Source of the DNA: a virus
Virus record (IMG/VR): IMGVR_UViG_3300030102_003518
Location: 1-21,089 of that record
Direction: 5' to 3' (one strand)
DNA: 21,089 bases
Under the pieces are notes generated by a model, which had not been told where the DNA came from, did not search any database, and saw nothing but the letters and a program-made list of their open reading frames with translations. This document shows positions 8,871-18,195 of this stretch, piece by piece; position 1 is the first letter of the stretch, and every line of letters starts with the position of its first letter. The position numbers were made by a program, and so were the translations under genes.

Positions 8871-11800
8871 ATGCCAGAATTAAAACGTACATTTTCTAAA
8901 GCCAAAATGAACAAGGACATGGACGAACGTCTTGTTCCTAAAGGTGAATATAGAGATGCATTAAATATAGAGATAGCTACATCAGAAGGATCAGACGTTG
9001 GTACTGCTCAGTCTTTACTAGGTAATACTCTTCAAAACACTATGAATTCTAATAACGGCGTTTATTTTAGCGCTGATGATGTTACGTCTACCGCTACATG
9101 TGTTGGATCTATAGCAGCACCAGATAGAGACGCTGTATATTACTTTGTATCTAACGGTGATTTAAACAATAGCACTGGATATCCTACAATTAGAAAAGAT
9201 TTTATTATTGAATACAACACTGTATCTCAAGATTTAAAATATGTTTTTGTAGATATATTCGAAGTTAATACTTCACCTAATGCTAACGTTAACGGATCGA
9301 GCGTGGTAGCTGTAGAGCTTGGAGCTGGAAACACTACCAATATTACTGGTATAAGAGAAGGTATGTACGTAACTGGTACGTTTACTAACGCATCTGGTAG
9401 TAGCCAAACTATACTTGGTCAAACTGTAGCTAACGGTGCTACTTATACAGTAACAAAAAACGATAACGTTAGAGTAACTGGCCAATCATACACTGGTAAT
9501 AGAACTTATACGCTTAGCGAGACTTTATATTTAGCAGACGCTGATACTATTACGTTTGAAGCAGATAGAGTATTAGAGTTTAATAGAAATGTTGTAATCA
9601 CTGGTATTAATATATTAGATGACTTTATATTCTGGACAGACAATGTTCATGAACCTAAGAAAATTAATATAGAAAGATCTATACTAGGAACTGGTGGTAC
9701 TACTCAAGACTTGATTGCTGGTAATGGTAACTTTACTTTTGACGGTAGCACACCTTATTTTCATACGAGATTAGTTCTTGATAAAGAGGCTACACATCAA
9801 GTTCTTTCTACCGTTACCGTAAGTGGAGGTGATACTTTGCAGGTAGCTATAACACAAAACACAAGCGGTGATGTAGCTCCAATATACGTAGACTTAAGTC
9901 ATGTTACAGTTATCAGAAAAGCTCCAACTCAACCACTTGAGCTTGATATGTATAGAACGTCAGTAGCAAGAGTTAGAAATAATGGTGATGAAAATCCTCC
10001 ATACGCTACTCAAACTGGCCAATCGTATATGCAAAGTGGTAATACGCCTTATGACGTTGGAGATCAAATACCAGTTTCTTTTGATCAAGAAGTAGACTTT
10101 AGAGTTGGTGACATAATTCTTATAACATATCAAGAAGACGTTTATACTAATGATTCGTTTGACGATTATCAAATTAGAGCTGAAGTTGTAGATTCTCAAG
10201 TTATTGGTCCTAACGTATTATTTAGTACTGGCTTTACAATTAAAATATTATCTATAGACGAAAGCTTAGCTCCATTAACAGATTGGCACGTAAGACTAGA
10301 AGACAAAGATCCTTTGTTTAAATTTAAGTTTCCTAGATTTTCTTATAGATATAGATATCAAGATGGAGAATACTCTCCTTTTGCACCGTTTTCGCAGATA
10401 GCTTTTTTACCTGACATGTTTGAATACAAGCCTAAAAAAGGTCATAACATAGGTATGGTAAATCAGCTTAGAGGATTAGTGCTAAAATATTACAAGCACA
10501 GAGATTATCAATATAGCTCTACTGATTATCCTATATTTCCACAAGACGTAGTAGAAATAGATATACTTTATAAAGAAACAAATAATCCTGCTGTATATAC
10601 CGTAAAGACTATTAAAAAATCTGATGGTGCGCCTTTATGGCCTTCTTATACAACTACTGAAGACGGAGCAACACGAGCGGAGTTTGAAATAACTACAGAT
10701 ATGATACATAATGTAGTGCCTTCAAATCAACTTATAAGACCTTATGACAATGTTCCTAAGAAAGCTTTAGCTCAAGAGATAAGCGCTAGTAGATTAATAT
10801 ATGGTAACTATACTCAAGGTTATGATGTTAAAAACGATCCTTTAATTCGTGTAGGTATTGACCACCAAGACATTGCTTTTTCTACAAACGTACCTACTGA
10901 TGGCTTAAAATACGCTCTACCATCAGTAAAAACAATGCGTAAATATCAAGTAGGAGTAGTATTTAGCGATAGATATGGTAGAGAAACGCCAGTTATTACA
11001 TCTAAAAACGCTAGTATAAATGTACCTAAAAAGTTTTCTGAAAATTTTAATAGATTAGTTTGTAATCTTGATAAAAAAAATGGATCAGTTCCTTCATGGG
11101 CTGAGTATATGTCTTGGTACGTTAAAGAAATTACAACAGAGTATTACACGCTTGCTATGGATAGGTGGTATGACGCTGCCGACGGTAATATATGGATATC
11201 GTTTCCATCTGCAGATAGAAACAAGCTAAGTGTAGAAGATTATCTAATACTTAAAAAAGAGCACGGTAAAGATAAAGCTGTTAAAGAAAAAGCTAGATAT
11301 AAAATTCTAGATATAGATAATGAAGCTCCAGATTGGATAAAAACTAAACGTCAAAGCCTAGGTGTAGTAAATAATCCACCATTTCCACAAGGTATTATTG
11401 GTAACACTAACGAGGGTTTTCCATTACAAGGGACTAGGCATATTGATATGCCACTTACAACATTTGAAAATGTTTACGGAACTCTTGAAGAAATAAGAAA
11501 TCTAGAAAATACATCAATAGTTATTGCTGGAGGACATCAAGAGGTTAGCGGCGTAGGTAGAGCAGAATATATAGTTGAGACGTACACTTTACAAGGTGAC
11601 GACACTGTTAGACTAAGCATAGAAGGATTTTTTGGAGATGAAATAAGTTTTACTACTTTAAATGGAACTTTCCCTACTCACGTTAATAACTTAACGTTTG
11701 AACTAGTTAAGCGTACTGCAGCTCCTAGACCTGAGTTTAACGGTAGATTTTTTGTAAAAATATTTAAAGACAGAGCTTTAGAAAAATATATTTTAAGATA

Positions 11801-14800
11801 CGAAGAAGCTGTTAATTACAGTATTAATGAAAGTATAGGACTACGCTATATAAACAATAACGCTTATAGTAATCTTCCTGCGCCTACTGCTGATAATCCT
11901 ACGCCTTCTATTCCAACAGATCTTAAGTATGCAGCTATGTTTGATAGTGACGTATCGTCAGTTACGGCATCTTTTGCGCCGTCTTACGGTTTAGCAGATA
12001 GATCTCAACACCCGACAGAGGCGTTTCATATATCAAATACTCTTGGTGCATATCTTTGGGGTAATGGTATTGCAGCTCACAATGTGTACCGTGAGTCTGT
12101 GAAAGACAATCCTATGTTGTCTCTTAATTACGGTGCTTTTCAACACGATCAAAATTTTGATAGTGCTTCTCAGTTTTGGGAATACGTTGCAGAAAGTACA
12201 GATGCTTTTATAGACTGCTGTACTGCTTACACGCTTACTGGTGAAAGATGGGACGCAGGAGTTGGTCACCCAGAATGGCCAGAGATAAATACCACCGAGC
12301 AAATTAATTCTTATGGTCACTCAGATTCTCCTGGTAGTAGGTATCAACCTAATTTTCCAGCTTGGGGATCTTCTGACTCTCCTCCTATTCAAGAAGGTGT
12401 AAACTATATCCACTATAGTTTTTGGGGTTCAAGAGATGGATTAGACATGCCTAGCCAGGTAAATCCTTTTTCTAACAACAACTCACCTGTTGCTAACAGC
12501 GCTATAGGTAATGCTTTGTGGGATAATCCGTCTACAATAGATAACTTGTATTTAAGAAATAGAGGTAATCCAAGTAGAGGTATATGGAATAATGGCCGCT
12601 GTATGGATATATCTTGGAGCGGTATTAGAGGTGGCTATTGGGATGGACCTAACAACGGTAATTCGTCTCCACCACCTTTAACAGTACAAGACGCAGACTC
12701 TAACGAAGCAGGTCAAAACCAGTTCCGAGATAAGATGGAACTGTTAATGAATCCTGGTTGTAAGTTTAGGTTTAGAGATGATCCTGACGCAACTGTATAT
12801 ACAGTAGAAAATAATACTTATCCAGGTTATCCAGAAAACTCTGGCACAGGTAGCGAAACTGACGCAGAAAACCTTAGACCTTTTAACGCATCGGTTGGAG
12901 GAACGAGTTATGATTACGGAGTTTGGGGAATACGTAACTACGTAGAAGGTGTACAGTATGATGTTTCATTTTTTACAGGTGATTTTAAAGACGCGTGTAG
13001 AGAACTTAGTAATGAACGATGCCTTCGTCAGAGATGGACTGTATGGGTTACTCCACCTATAGGCAGCGGTCCTTCAGGTTATAATCCTATTAGAGGTACA
13101 GTAAATGAAAATCCTTATTTGCTAGATGGCGAAACAAGTAATCCTAGATTTAGAAGAGCTTTACATCACGACTTTACTAATTCAACTCAAATAGATATAT
13201 TAAACGAAGATACAGCTATATATAAACAAGGAACTTTTACTGAAGAGCCTGGCATATGGGAAACTGAGCCAAAAGAAACAGTAGATTTAGATTTATATTA
13301 TCAAGCTAGTGGTTTAATACCTTTGCATATTACACACGAAAATAATGAAGAGCTTATACCTATAGGCTCTACATTTAGAATACACTCGCAAACTCCTGAA
13401 AGTACAGCTTCTACTTTCCACACAGTAACTAAAGTAGAAGATAATAAAATCACTTTTACTCCTGCTACTCACGTATCAGATACTTTCTTACAGCTTGAAG
13501 AAGGCGATACTGTAAAATTTACAAAAAGAAATTTTTATACGTTTGAGTTAGTCGCAGACGAAGCTACTGGTCTTAATAATACTACTCTTCATCTTAAAGG
13601 AAAGAAAGGTGTAGTAACACCTTTAGATCAAAGAGTATATACTCAACTTCACTACTTAGACTGGAACAACTGTTGGGCGTTTGGCAATGGTGTAGAGTCT
13701 GATAGAATAAGAGATGACTTTAACGGTACTCAAATGGATAACGGTGTTAAAGTATCTTCTACAACGCTTAGCGCGATAGAAGAAGAAACTAGAAAGCACG
13801 GTATGATATATTCTGGTATATACAACTCTACTTCTGGTGTAAATGACACTAATCAATTTATCGCTGGTGAAAACATAACAAAAGATTTAAATCCGGTACA
13901 CGGTAGTATACAAGCTCTTTTAAATAGAAACACTAGACTTATCATGTTCTGCGAAGATAAAGTTCTTAGAGCAGATACAAATAAAGATCTTATATTTAAT
14001 GCTGATGGTAATTCACAGCTTGTAGCTAGCAATAAAGTAATAGGTAGCACAGTGCCTTATAAAGGTAAATACGGTATAGCTACTAATCCAGAATCTCTTG
14101 CTGCAACTCCATATGCGGTTTACTTTGCAGACGCTATGAGAGGCGCGGTATTGCGACTTACTAATGAAGGTATAGTTAATGTGTCTGATTTCAATATGAA
14201 AGATTATTTTGCAGACATATTCTCGTCTTATGTTGATAGAGTTATAGGAACATATGACGACAGAAAAAAGGAGTATAATATTTCTATATCTAGAGCTTAC
14301 GAATCTGGTGATTCTCCATTTAATCAAGTAACAGTTTCTTATAGTGACAAAGCAAAAGGCTGGACTAGCTTTAAATCTTTTTATCCTGAGTCTGGTGTAA
14401 GTATAAATAATCAGTACTATACGTTTAGTAGAGGTGAAATATATAGACACCATAGTAATGATGAAAGAAATAACTTCTACGGTGTAGCTGCTGCAAGTCA
14501 AACATCAAATACTATTTTGCCTTTTGACACTAGTAACGCTACTACAGGTGACTCTTCTATTACTGTGTTATTTAACGATAGACCAGAGGAAGTAAAGTCT
14601 TATATGACTATAAACTACGAAGGTAGTGAAAATAGAATACAAGAGTTTGATACTCAAGTAGCTAACTTTTATAACAATAACTATGAAAGCAACGATGGGT
14701 TAGTTTCTACATCTGTAACTGATGGTGAATACTATAATCTTGACGCTCAAGCTGGTTGGTATGTAGATAACATAACTACAAATTTACAAGCTACAGAAAA

Positions 14801-17255
14801 TATATTCTTTAAAAATAAAGAAGGAAAATACTTTGCATATCCTAAAGGATCAACAACAGGTTTTGAAAGCGTAACAGTTAGCTCTGGATCAAGTGTACCA
14901 AGTATTAATGAAGTAGCTTTAAATAAAGAAGCTAAAGATTTTACTGTTCAAGGTTTAGGTAACGCTAATATATTACATAGCGATTCCAACGCTAAACCAA
15001 CTATATTTATAAACGTACAAAATAACGTATCTAATACATATAAAAAAGACGGCGGTAGTTCTGGTAGTGAGTATGATGCTACGTCTGATTCTAATAGCTG
15101 GAGAACAGATCCTTCTGTTTTCTCCACTTGGTACGGTCTTGATGATACTGTAATACCTGCAAATCAATCTGTAGATTTAACAATAACACCCGTACTCGCT
15201 GGAAATATATATAGTGGTATACCTGTTTCAGCTAGTAACTTTAAAATTGGTGGAGCTACTTATAACTCAGGAACGAATACGTGGTCTGGAGGTAATATGG
15301 ATTCACCAATAGCAGGCGTTCAATTTACAGATAACGGTGTTGCTGGAGAAAGCTCTAATACTGTAAATGTAAAATGTTTACTAAACACAGCTTATACTAC
15401 TGATGGAAATCAAACAGTATATATTGATATTGATCAAGTTGTTGTAGACGAAGGTAGAAGAAGATCAGCAGGTATAAAAACAGTATATCAAATATATGGT
15501 TCTGAAGTACAGACTGATCCAACGGTAGCTAACGGTAGAGTGTTTGATTTAACAGATATTACAGAATCTGGATTTCAAAGCGGATCTAATCCTCCAGCTA
15601 ATCCTTTGCTAGGGCCTTTAGATCAAGTAGTACCAACTAGCATTATAAATAGTCATATAGCAAACAATCTTGATCCGTTAATTACTACGCCTCAAGAAAT
15701 AGCTAAGATTAGATTTGAAGCTACTAGTCCATACTATTACTTAGCTGGGCAACAACCATACGTAGATTTTGAAATACCTAGCGGTAGCCCATTAGAACCT
15801 TATTATTCGTATGAGGTTACAGACCATGTGTATACTACATTTACAGGTATTGATGGATCGTTTTTAACTGATTTTACTGTTAGAATATTTTTTACTATAC
15901 CTCAAGATCCTGAGCTATGGAATGATTTGTCAAATATACAATACTTATCTCACATTGCTAATATTGTATATACACCTTTGTTAGGTCCTACAGAGCCAAA
16001 TCATATAAAAAGTGTTACATATAGTAAGTCTTGTCCAAGTGAAGGTGGTGAAAAAGAAATAAAAGTATACGGAGAACAAGATACTACATATAAAGTCTGC
16101 GTTGAAAAGAAACAAAGCAGAACGTCTTCTAATACAGTTGCTACTGGTGGATATTACAATTTTGAAAATCATAGTTTTCAAGATGACAAATATGATGTAG
16201 TACAAAAAATCAAAAAAGGCGGAGTTAACTCTCACTACTTATGTTTACCTAAATCTACATCAGATGTTAGGTATGATATTACAATAGTACCTGTAAACAG
16301 TCCTAGTGGCGGAACTGCTACTGTAGCTAGCGGTGTTCCAACAGTACCTGGAGACGCTACTTTAACTCAATATGGAGAAAGAACTCTTACGTTAACTCCT
16401 GTTAGCGATAGCAGCTCATATGATACTATGCCTACTCAAGCTATAAGTAGGCCTGTACAAATACCTAGATACAGCTATAATGAGTCTTATGGTAAATCTG
16501 TTAATATTACTGGAGGTACTGCTGGTTTAAGTACAACTGAACTTAGTCTTGATATTCCAAGTGAAGACATAAGAACTGGTATGTTAGTATATGATCCGTT
16601 TGGTTCTAGTACAATACCATTACAAACAACTATAACTAGAATAGTAGATGAAGTTGTAACTTTATCAAACTCTGTAACAGTAGCTGATGGTACTACTCTT
16701 CGTTTTACTGAAAACAATGGTACGCTTACTCCATTTAGTTTAACTGTACAACCTGCTGCTGGTAAAACAATAAGCTTAAAATCAGATAAATCTTTTACTA
16801 ACTCAATTAATGCTAGATCTTCGTTTGCTTTTTCAGTAACTACAAGCGGCTCAAGCACTACACTTAGAACGAATAAATCACCGCGAGGTGTTGTGGCTGG
16901 TATGAAACTTTACGGTAAAGATATAGTTAGCACAACGCTTGACGAATATGGCCCATTTTTAACTGTGCAATCAGTCGGCTTATCAGCTAGTACAATCATT
17001 GTAGATCAAGCGCAAAACCTTTCTACTAGTACTGAAGTTTCAGCTCAACACATTAAACCTGATTCAAGTTCAGAATATTCTGCAGGAACTAATGAGGATT
17101 ACGCTTCTAGCACTTTTAACAAAGTTATTCCAAAGCATGTTCAAGCTAAAATTGAAGATGGTAACTTAATAGTTGAAGGATATATACAAATTAAAAAGAT
17201 AGGTATTGATACTCCTATTAATATTCACATTGACGACTTTGCATCAATAAATTAA
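8871..17255 (+). CDS. Giant muzzle / DNA-stabilisation-type tail protein
   Basis: This 2,794-residue protein probably closes the tail tube and carries host-contact parts. The core looks like the muzzle or gp10-like stabilisation proteins of crAss-like phages. Core signatures are MNKDMDERLVPKGEYRDALN and EGSDVGTAQSLLGN (residues 13-52), RFSYRYRYQDGEYSPFAPF (about 490-510), YQVGVVFSDRYGRETPV (about 691), RPEFNGRFFVKIF (about 948), EPKETVDLDLYYQASG (about 1466), FADAMRGAVLRLTNEG (about 1752) and GWTSFKSFYPESGVSIN (about 1830). The strand-rich repeats fit a beta-propeller. Between about 990 and 1460 lies an insertion with 13 Trp in roughly 330 residues. From about 2000 to the end, Ser/Thr/Gly-rich beta domains form a fibre-like extension. 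No intein or membrane segment is seen. Fusion of tail core and receptor-binding modules is inferred. Confidence 0.75.
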   Translation: MPELKRTFSKAKMNKDMDERLVPKGEYRDALNIEIATSEGSDVGTAQSLLGNTLQNTMNSNNGVYFSADDVTSTATCVGSIAAPDRDAVYYFVSNGDLNNSTGYPTIRKDFIIEYNTVSQDLKYVFVDIFEVNTSPNANVNGSSVVAVELGAGNTTNITGIREGMYVTGTFTNASGSSQTILGQTVANGATYTVTKNDNVRVTGQSYTGNRTYTLSETLYLADADTITFEADRVLEFNRNVVITGINILDDFIFWTDNVHEPKKINIERSILGTGGTTQDLIAGNGNFTFDGSTPYFHTRLVLDKEATHQVLSTVTVSGGDTLQVAITQNTSGDVAPIYVDLSHVTVIRKAPTQPLELDMYRTSVARVRNNGDENPPYATQTGQSYMQSGNTPYDVGDQIPVSFDQEVDFRVGDIILITYQEDVYTNDSFDDYQIRAEVVDSQVIGPNVLFSTGFTIKILSIDESLAPLTDWHVRLEDKDPLFKFKFPRFSYRYRYQDGEYSPFAPFSQIAFLPDMFEYKPKKGHNIGMVNQLRGLVLKYYKHRDYQYSSTDYPIFPQDVVEIDILYKETNNPAVYTVKTIKKSDGAPLWPSYTTTEDGATRAEFEITTDMIHNVVPSNQLIRPYDNVPKKALAQEISASRLIYGNYTQGYDVKNDPLIRVGIDHQDIAFSTNVPTDGLKYALPSVKTMRKYQVGVVFSDRYGRETPVITSKNASINVPKKFSENFNRLVCNLDKKNGSVPSWAEYMSWYVKEITTEYYTLAMDRWYDAADGNIWISFPSADRNKLSVEDYLILKKEHGKDKAVKEKARYKILDIDNEAPDWIKTKRQSLGVVNNPPFPQGIIGNTNEGFPLQGTRHIDMPLTTFENVYGTLEEIRNLENTSIVIAGGHQEVSGVGRAEYIVETYTLQGDDTVRLSIEGFFGDEISFTTLNGTFPTHVNNLTFELVKRTAAPRPEFNGRFFVKIFKDRALEKYILRYEEAVNYSINESIGLRYINNNAYSNLPAPTADNPTPSIPTDLKYAAMFDSDVSSVTASFAPSYGLADRSQHPTEAFHISNTLGAYLWGNGIAAHNVYRESVKDNPMLSLNYGAFQHDQNFDSASQFWEYVAESTDAFIDCCTAYTLTGERWDAGVGHPEWPEINTTEQINSYGHSDSPGSRYQPNFPAWGSSDSPPIQEGVNYIHYSFWGSRDGLDMPSQVNPFSNNNSPVANSAIGNALWDNPSTIDNLYLRNRGNPSRGIWNNGRCMDISWSGIRGGYWDGPNNGNSSPPPLTVQDADSNEAGQNQFRDKMELLMNPGCKFRFRDDPDATVYTVENNTYPGYPENSGTGSETDAENLRPFNASVGGTSYDYGVWGIRNYVEGVQYDVSFFTGDFKDACRELSNERCLRQRWTVWVTPPIGSGPSGYNPIRGTVNENPYLLDGETSNPRFRRALHHDFTNSTQIDILNEDTAIYKQGTFTEEPGIWETEPKETVDLDLYYQASGLIPLHITHENNEELIPIGSTFRIHSQTPESTASTFHTVTKVEDNKITFTPATHVSDTFLQLEEGDTVKFTKRNFYTFELVADEATGLNNTTLHLKGKKGVVTPLDQRVYTQLHYLDWNNCWAFGNGVESDRIRDDFNGTQMDNGVKVSSTTLSAIEEETRKHGMIYSGIYNSTSGVNDTNQFIAGENITKDLNPVHGSIQALLNRNTRLIMFCEDKVLRADTNKDLIFNADGNSQLVASNKVIGSTVPYKGKYGIATNPESLAATPYAVYFADAMRGAVLRLTNEGIVNVSDFNMKDYFADIFSSYVDRVIGTYDDRKKEYNISISRAYESGDSPFNQVTVSYSDKAKGWTSFKSFYPESGVSINNQYYTFSRGEIYRHHSNDERNNFYGVAAASQTSNTILPFDTSNATTGDSSITVLFNDRPEEVKSYMTINYEGSENRIQEFDTQVANFYNNNYESNDGLVSTSVTDGEYYNLDAQAGWYVDNITTNLQATENIFFKNKEGKYFAYPKGSTTGFESVTVSSGSSVPSINEVALNKEAKDFTVQGLGNANILHSDSNAKPTIFINVQNNVSNTYKKDGGSSGSEYDATSDSNSWRTDPSVFSTWYGLDDTVIPANQSVDLTITPVLAGNIYSGIPVSASNFKIGGATYNSGTNTWSGGNMDSPIAGVQFTDNGVAGESSNTVNVKCLLNTAYTTDGNQTVYIDIDQVVVDEGRRRSAGIKTVYQIYGSEVQTDPTVANGRVFDLTDITESGFQSGSNPPANPLLGPLDQVVPTSIINSHIANNLDPLITTPQEIAKIRFEATSPYYYLAGQQPYVDFEIPSGSPLEPYYSYEVTDHVYTTFTGIDGSFLTDFTVRIFFTIPQDPELWNDLSNIQYLSHIANIVYTPLLGPTEPNHIKSVTYSKSCPSEGGEKEIKVYGEQDTTYKVCVEKKQSRTSSNTVATGGYYNFENHSFQDDKYDVVQKIKKGGVNSHYLCLPKSTSDVRYDITIVPVNSPSGGTATVASGVPTVPGDATLTQYGERTLTLTPVSDSSSYDTMPTQAISRPVQIPRYSYNESYGKSVNITGGTAGLSTTELSLDIPSEDIRTGMLVYDPFGSSTIPLQTTITRIVDEVVTLSNSVTVADGTTLRFTENNGTLTPFSLTVQPAAGKTISLKSDKSFTNSINARSSFAFSVTTSGSSTTLRTNKSPRGVVAGMKLYGKDIVSTTLDEYGPFLTVQSVGLSASTIIVDQAQNLSTSTEVSAQHIKPDSSSEYSAGTNEDYASSTFNKVIPKHVQAKIEDGNLIVEGYIQIKKIGIDTPINIHIDDFASIN
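9321..9560 (+). repeat. Beta module A in the giant tail protein
   Basis: Residues 151-230 contain the pattern [TT..I.G(I)REGM.V.G ... T ... LADADTITFE]. It resembles modules B and C at the other end of the same protein, sharing the R-x-G-M-x-V core, a Thr-rich strand and a closing hydrophobic strand. Its position inside the N-terminal core suggests a loop insertion. Similarity is by eye. Confidence 0.45.
16524..16709 (+). repeat. Beta module B in the giant tail protein
   Basis: Residues 2552-2613 carry GLSTTELSLDIPSEDIRTGM, then LVYDPFGSSTIPLQTTI, VTLSNSVTVADGTTLRFT. The order (Thr-rich strand, R-T-G-M, V-T-L-S, D-G-T-T-L) is a small beta module common in marine phage tail proteins. It lies 44 residues before module C. 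Confidence 0.5.
16842..17045 (+). repeat. Beta module C in the giant tail protein
   Basis: Residues 2658-2725 carry SGSSTTLRTNKSPRGVVAGM, then KLYGKDIVSTTL and TIIVDQAQNLSTSTEVSA. It matches module B in order: Thr-rich strand, V-A-G-M, a T-T-L segment and a closing strand. It probably arose by duplication of the same fold; DNA identity is low, so the event is old or the modules were acquired separately. Confidence 0.5.
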
Positions 17256-17259
17256 TAAC

Positions 17260-17649
17260 ATGCCATACGCAGAATTAACATTTACAGCTCCATTGAACGT
17301 GTCTTGCCAAGTAGGTGATACAGCCTATTATTGTAATACTAGCTCAGGTACTAGCGCTGATGGAGGATTTACTAACCAGTCAGGAAGCATAGTAGAAATA
17401 GGTGAGATAAGAGAAATAAATAATAGAAATAGTAATACTCCTACAATAAAGGTAGAAACTACACTGGGTTATTCTGAGTTAGGCAGCGCTGCTGGTTTGT
17501 CTAATCAATTTATATTGTTTAACAAAAACAATAAAGCAAATCTTAGTTCACCTGCTGGATATTTTGCTAGTGTAAAACTAGTAAACAACTCTAGATCTGA
17601 GTCTGAGCTGTATTCTGTTGCTATGGAAGTGTTTGCTAGTAGTAAATAA
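17260..17649 (+). CDS. Small virion protein, probably tail-associated
   Basis: This 129-residue protein has no named domain that I recognise with certainty. It appears to be mostly beta strands: AELTFTAPLNVSCQVGDTAY near the start, GSIVEIGEIREINNR in the middle and YFASVKLVNNSRSESELYSV near the end. The ending, with ILFNKNNKANLSSPAGYFAS followed by a VKLVNNS-type strand, recalls small structural proteins encoded near tail genes of uncultured marine phages. Cys15 and Cys25 could pair, though phage proteins fold in a reducing cytoplasm. It begins 4 bases after the giant tail gene, and so is probably translated with it. A tail decoration or fibre-adaptor role is plausible but inferred. Confidence 0.55.
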   Translation: MPYAELTFTAPLNVSCQVGDTAYYCNTSSGTSADGGFTNQSGSIVEIGEIREINNRNSNTPTIKVETTLGYSELGSAAGLSNQFILFNKNNKANLSSPAGYFASVKLVNNSRSESELYSVAMEVFASSK

Positions 17650-17694
17650 ATAGTAAAAAGTGTAACTATATATTAGTAAAATTTAATTAAATTT

Positions 17695-18189
17695 ATGGCT
17701 AATAATAGTTTAAACAAAAGCAACAGTCAATTAGTAAAAAACTTTAGATCTTCTATAACAGAATTAGAAAATAAATTTAAAGAAGCTGCTGACGGTAAAA
17801 ACATAATTGTAGGTACTAGTGATAATCCTATAATACCTAATAGCGATTTATGCGCGTCTGAATCTTTATTTGCTGACGGCGTTTACGCTAGAGAGATGTT
17901 TGTAAAGCAAGGCTGCATTGTCATTGGTGCTATACATAAGCACGAGCACATAAGCTTTCTTATGTCAGGTCATTTAACCGTTGTAGATGAAAACGGAGCT
18001 TCAGAGCACAAGGCTCCAAGCGTAATAGTAGCTGGACCAGGAATAAAACGAGTTGCGTATGCGCATGAAGACACCATATGGTACAACGTACATAGTAATC
18101 CTACAAACACTACTGACTTGAAAGAACTAGAAAAAGAAATAATCGTAGCTAATTATGAAGAATATGATGATTACATTAAAAATAAATAA
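17695..18189 (+). CDS. Cupin-like protein in the virion block
   Basis: This 164-residue protein appears to carry a cupin beta-barrel at about residues 60-135. Motif 1 is GAIHKHEHISFLMSGHLTVV, with His81, His83, His85 and the Gly92 turn. The usual Glu of the H-x-H-x(3,4)-E motif is missing (Ser87 near its place). Motif 2 is around PSVIVAGPGIKRVAYAHEDT with His124, and His133 follows in WYNVH. Several His could still bind a metal. The N-terminus (about 1-35) is polar and helical; the C-terminus is acidic (ELEKEIIVANYEEYDDYI). Comparable small cupins occur in marine T4-like and other phage genomes, function unknown. It lies between tail and internal virion genes, so a structural or enzyme role in the particle is possible. 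A late, non-virion enzyme is also possible. Confidence 0.65.
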   Translation: MANNSLNKSNSQLVKNFRSSITELENKFKEAADGKNIIVGTSDNPIIPNSDLCASESLFADGVYAREMFVKQGCIVIGAIHKHEHISFLMSGHLTVVDENGASEHKAPSVIVAGPGIKRVAYAHEDTIWYNVHSNPTNTTDLKELEKEIIVANYEEYDDYIKNK

Positions 18190-18195
18190 ACTATA

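Noticed and set aside
11840-13250. Possible intein in the giant tail protein
   Set aside because: The block between core motifs does not begin with Cys/Ser at a clear junction and has no terminal His-Asn or homing endonuclease motif. A domain insertion explains it better.
8871-17255. Possible stop-codon reassignment, as known in some crAss-like phages
   Set aside because: All frames are open under the standard code, with TAA stops followed closely by the next start. Nothing requires TAG or TGA to be read as sense.
16487-17255. Diversity-generating retroelement target at the C-terminus of the tail protein
   Set aside because: No template-variable repeat pair and no reverse transcriptase were seen in the window, and the end lacks the usual C-type lectin signature.
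17650-17694. Promoter in the AT-rich spacer before the cupin gene, and similar AT-rich leaders at 3508-3524 and 6277-6301
   Set aside because: TATA-like strings are expected by chance here, and no paired -33 TTTG / -7 TAnnTTTG Bacteroidota promoter could be placed with confidence.
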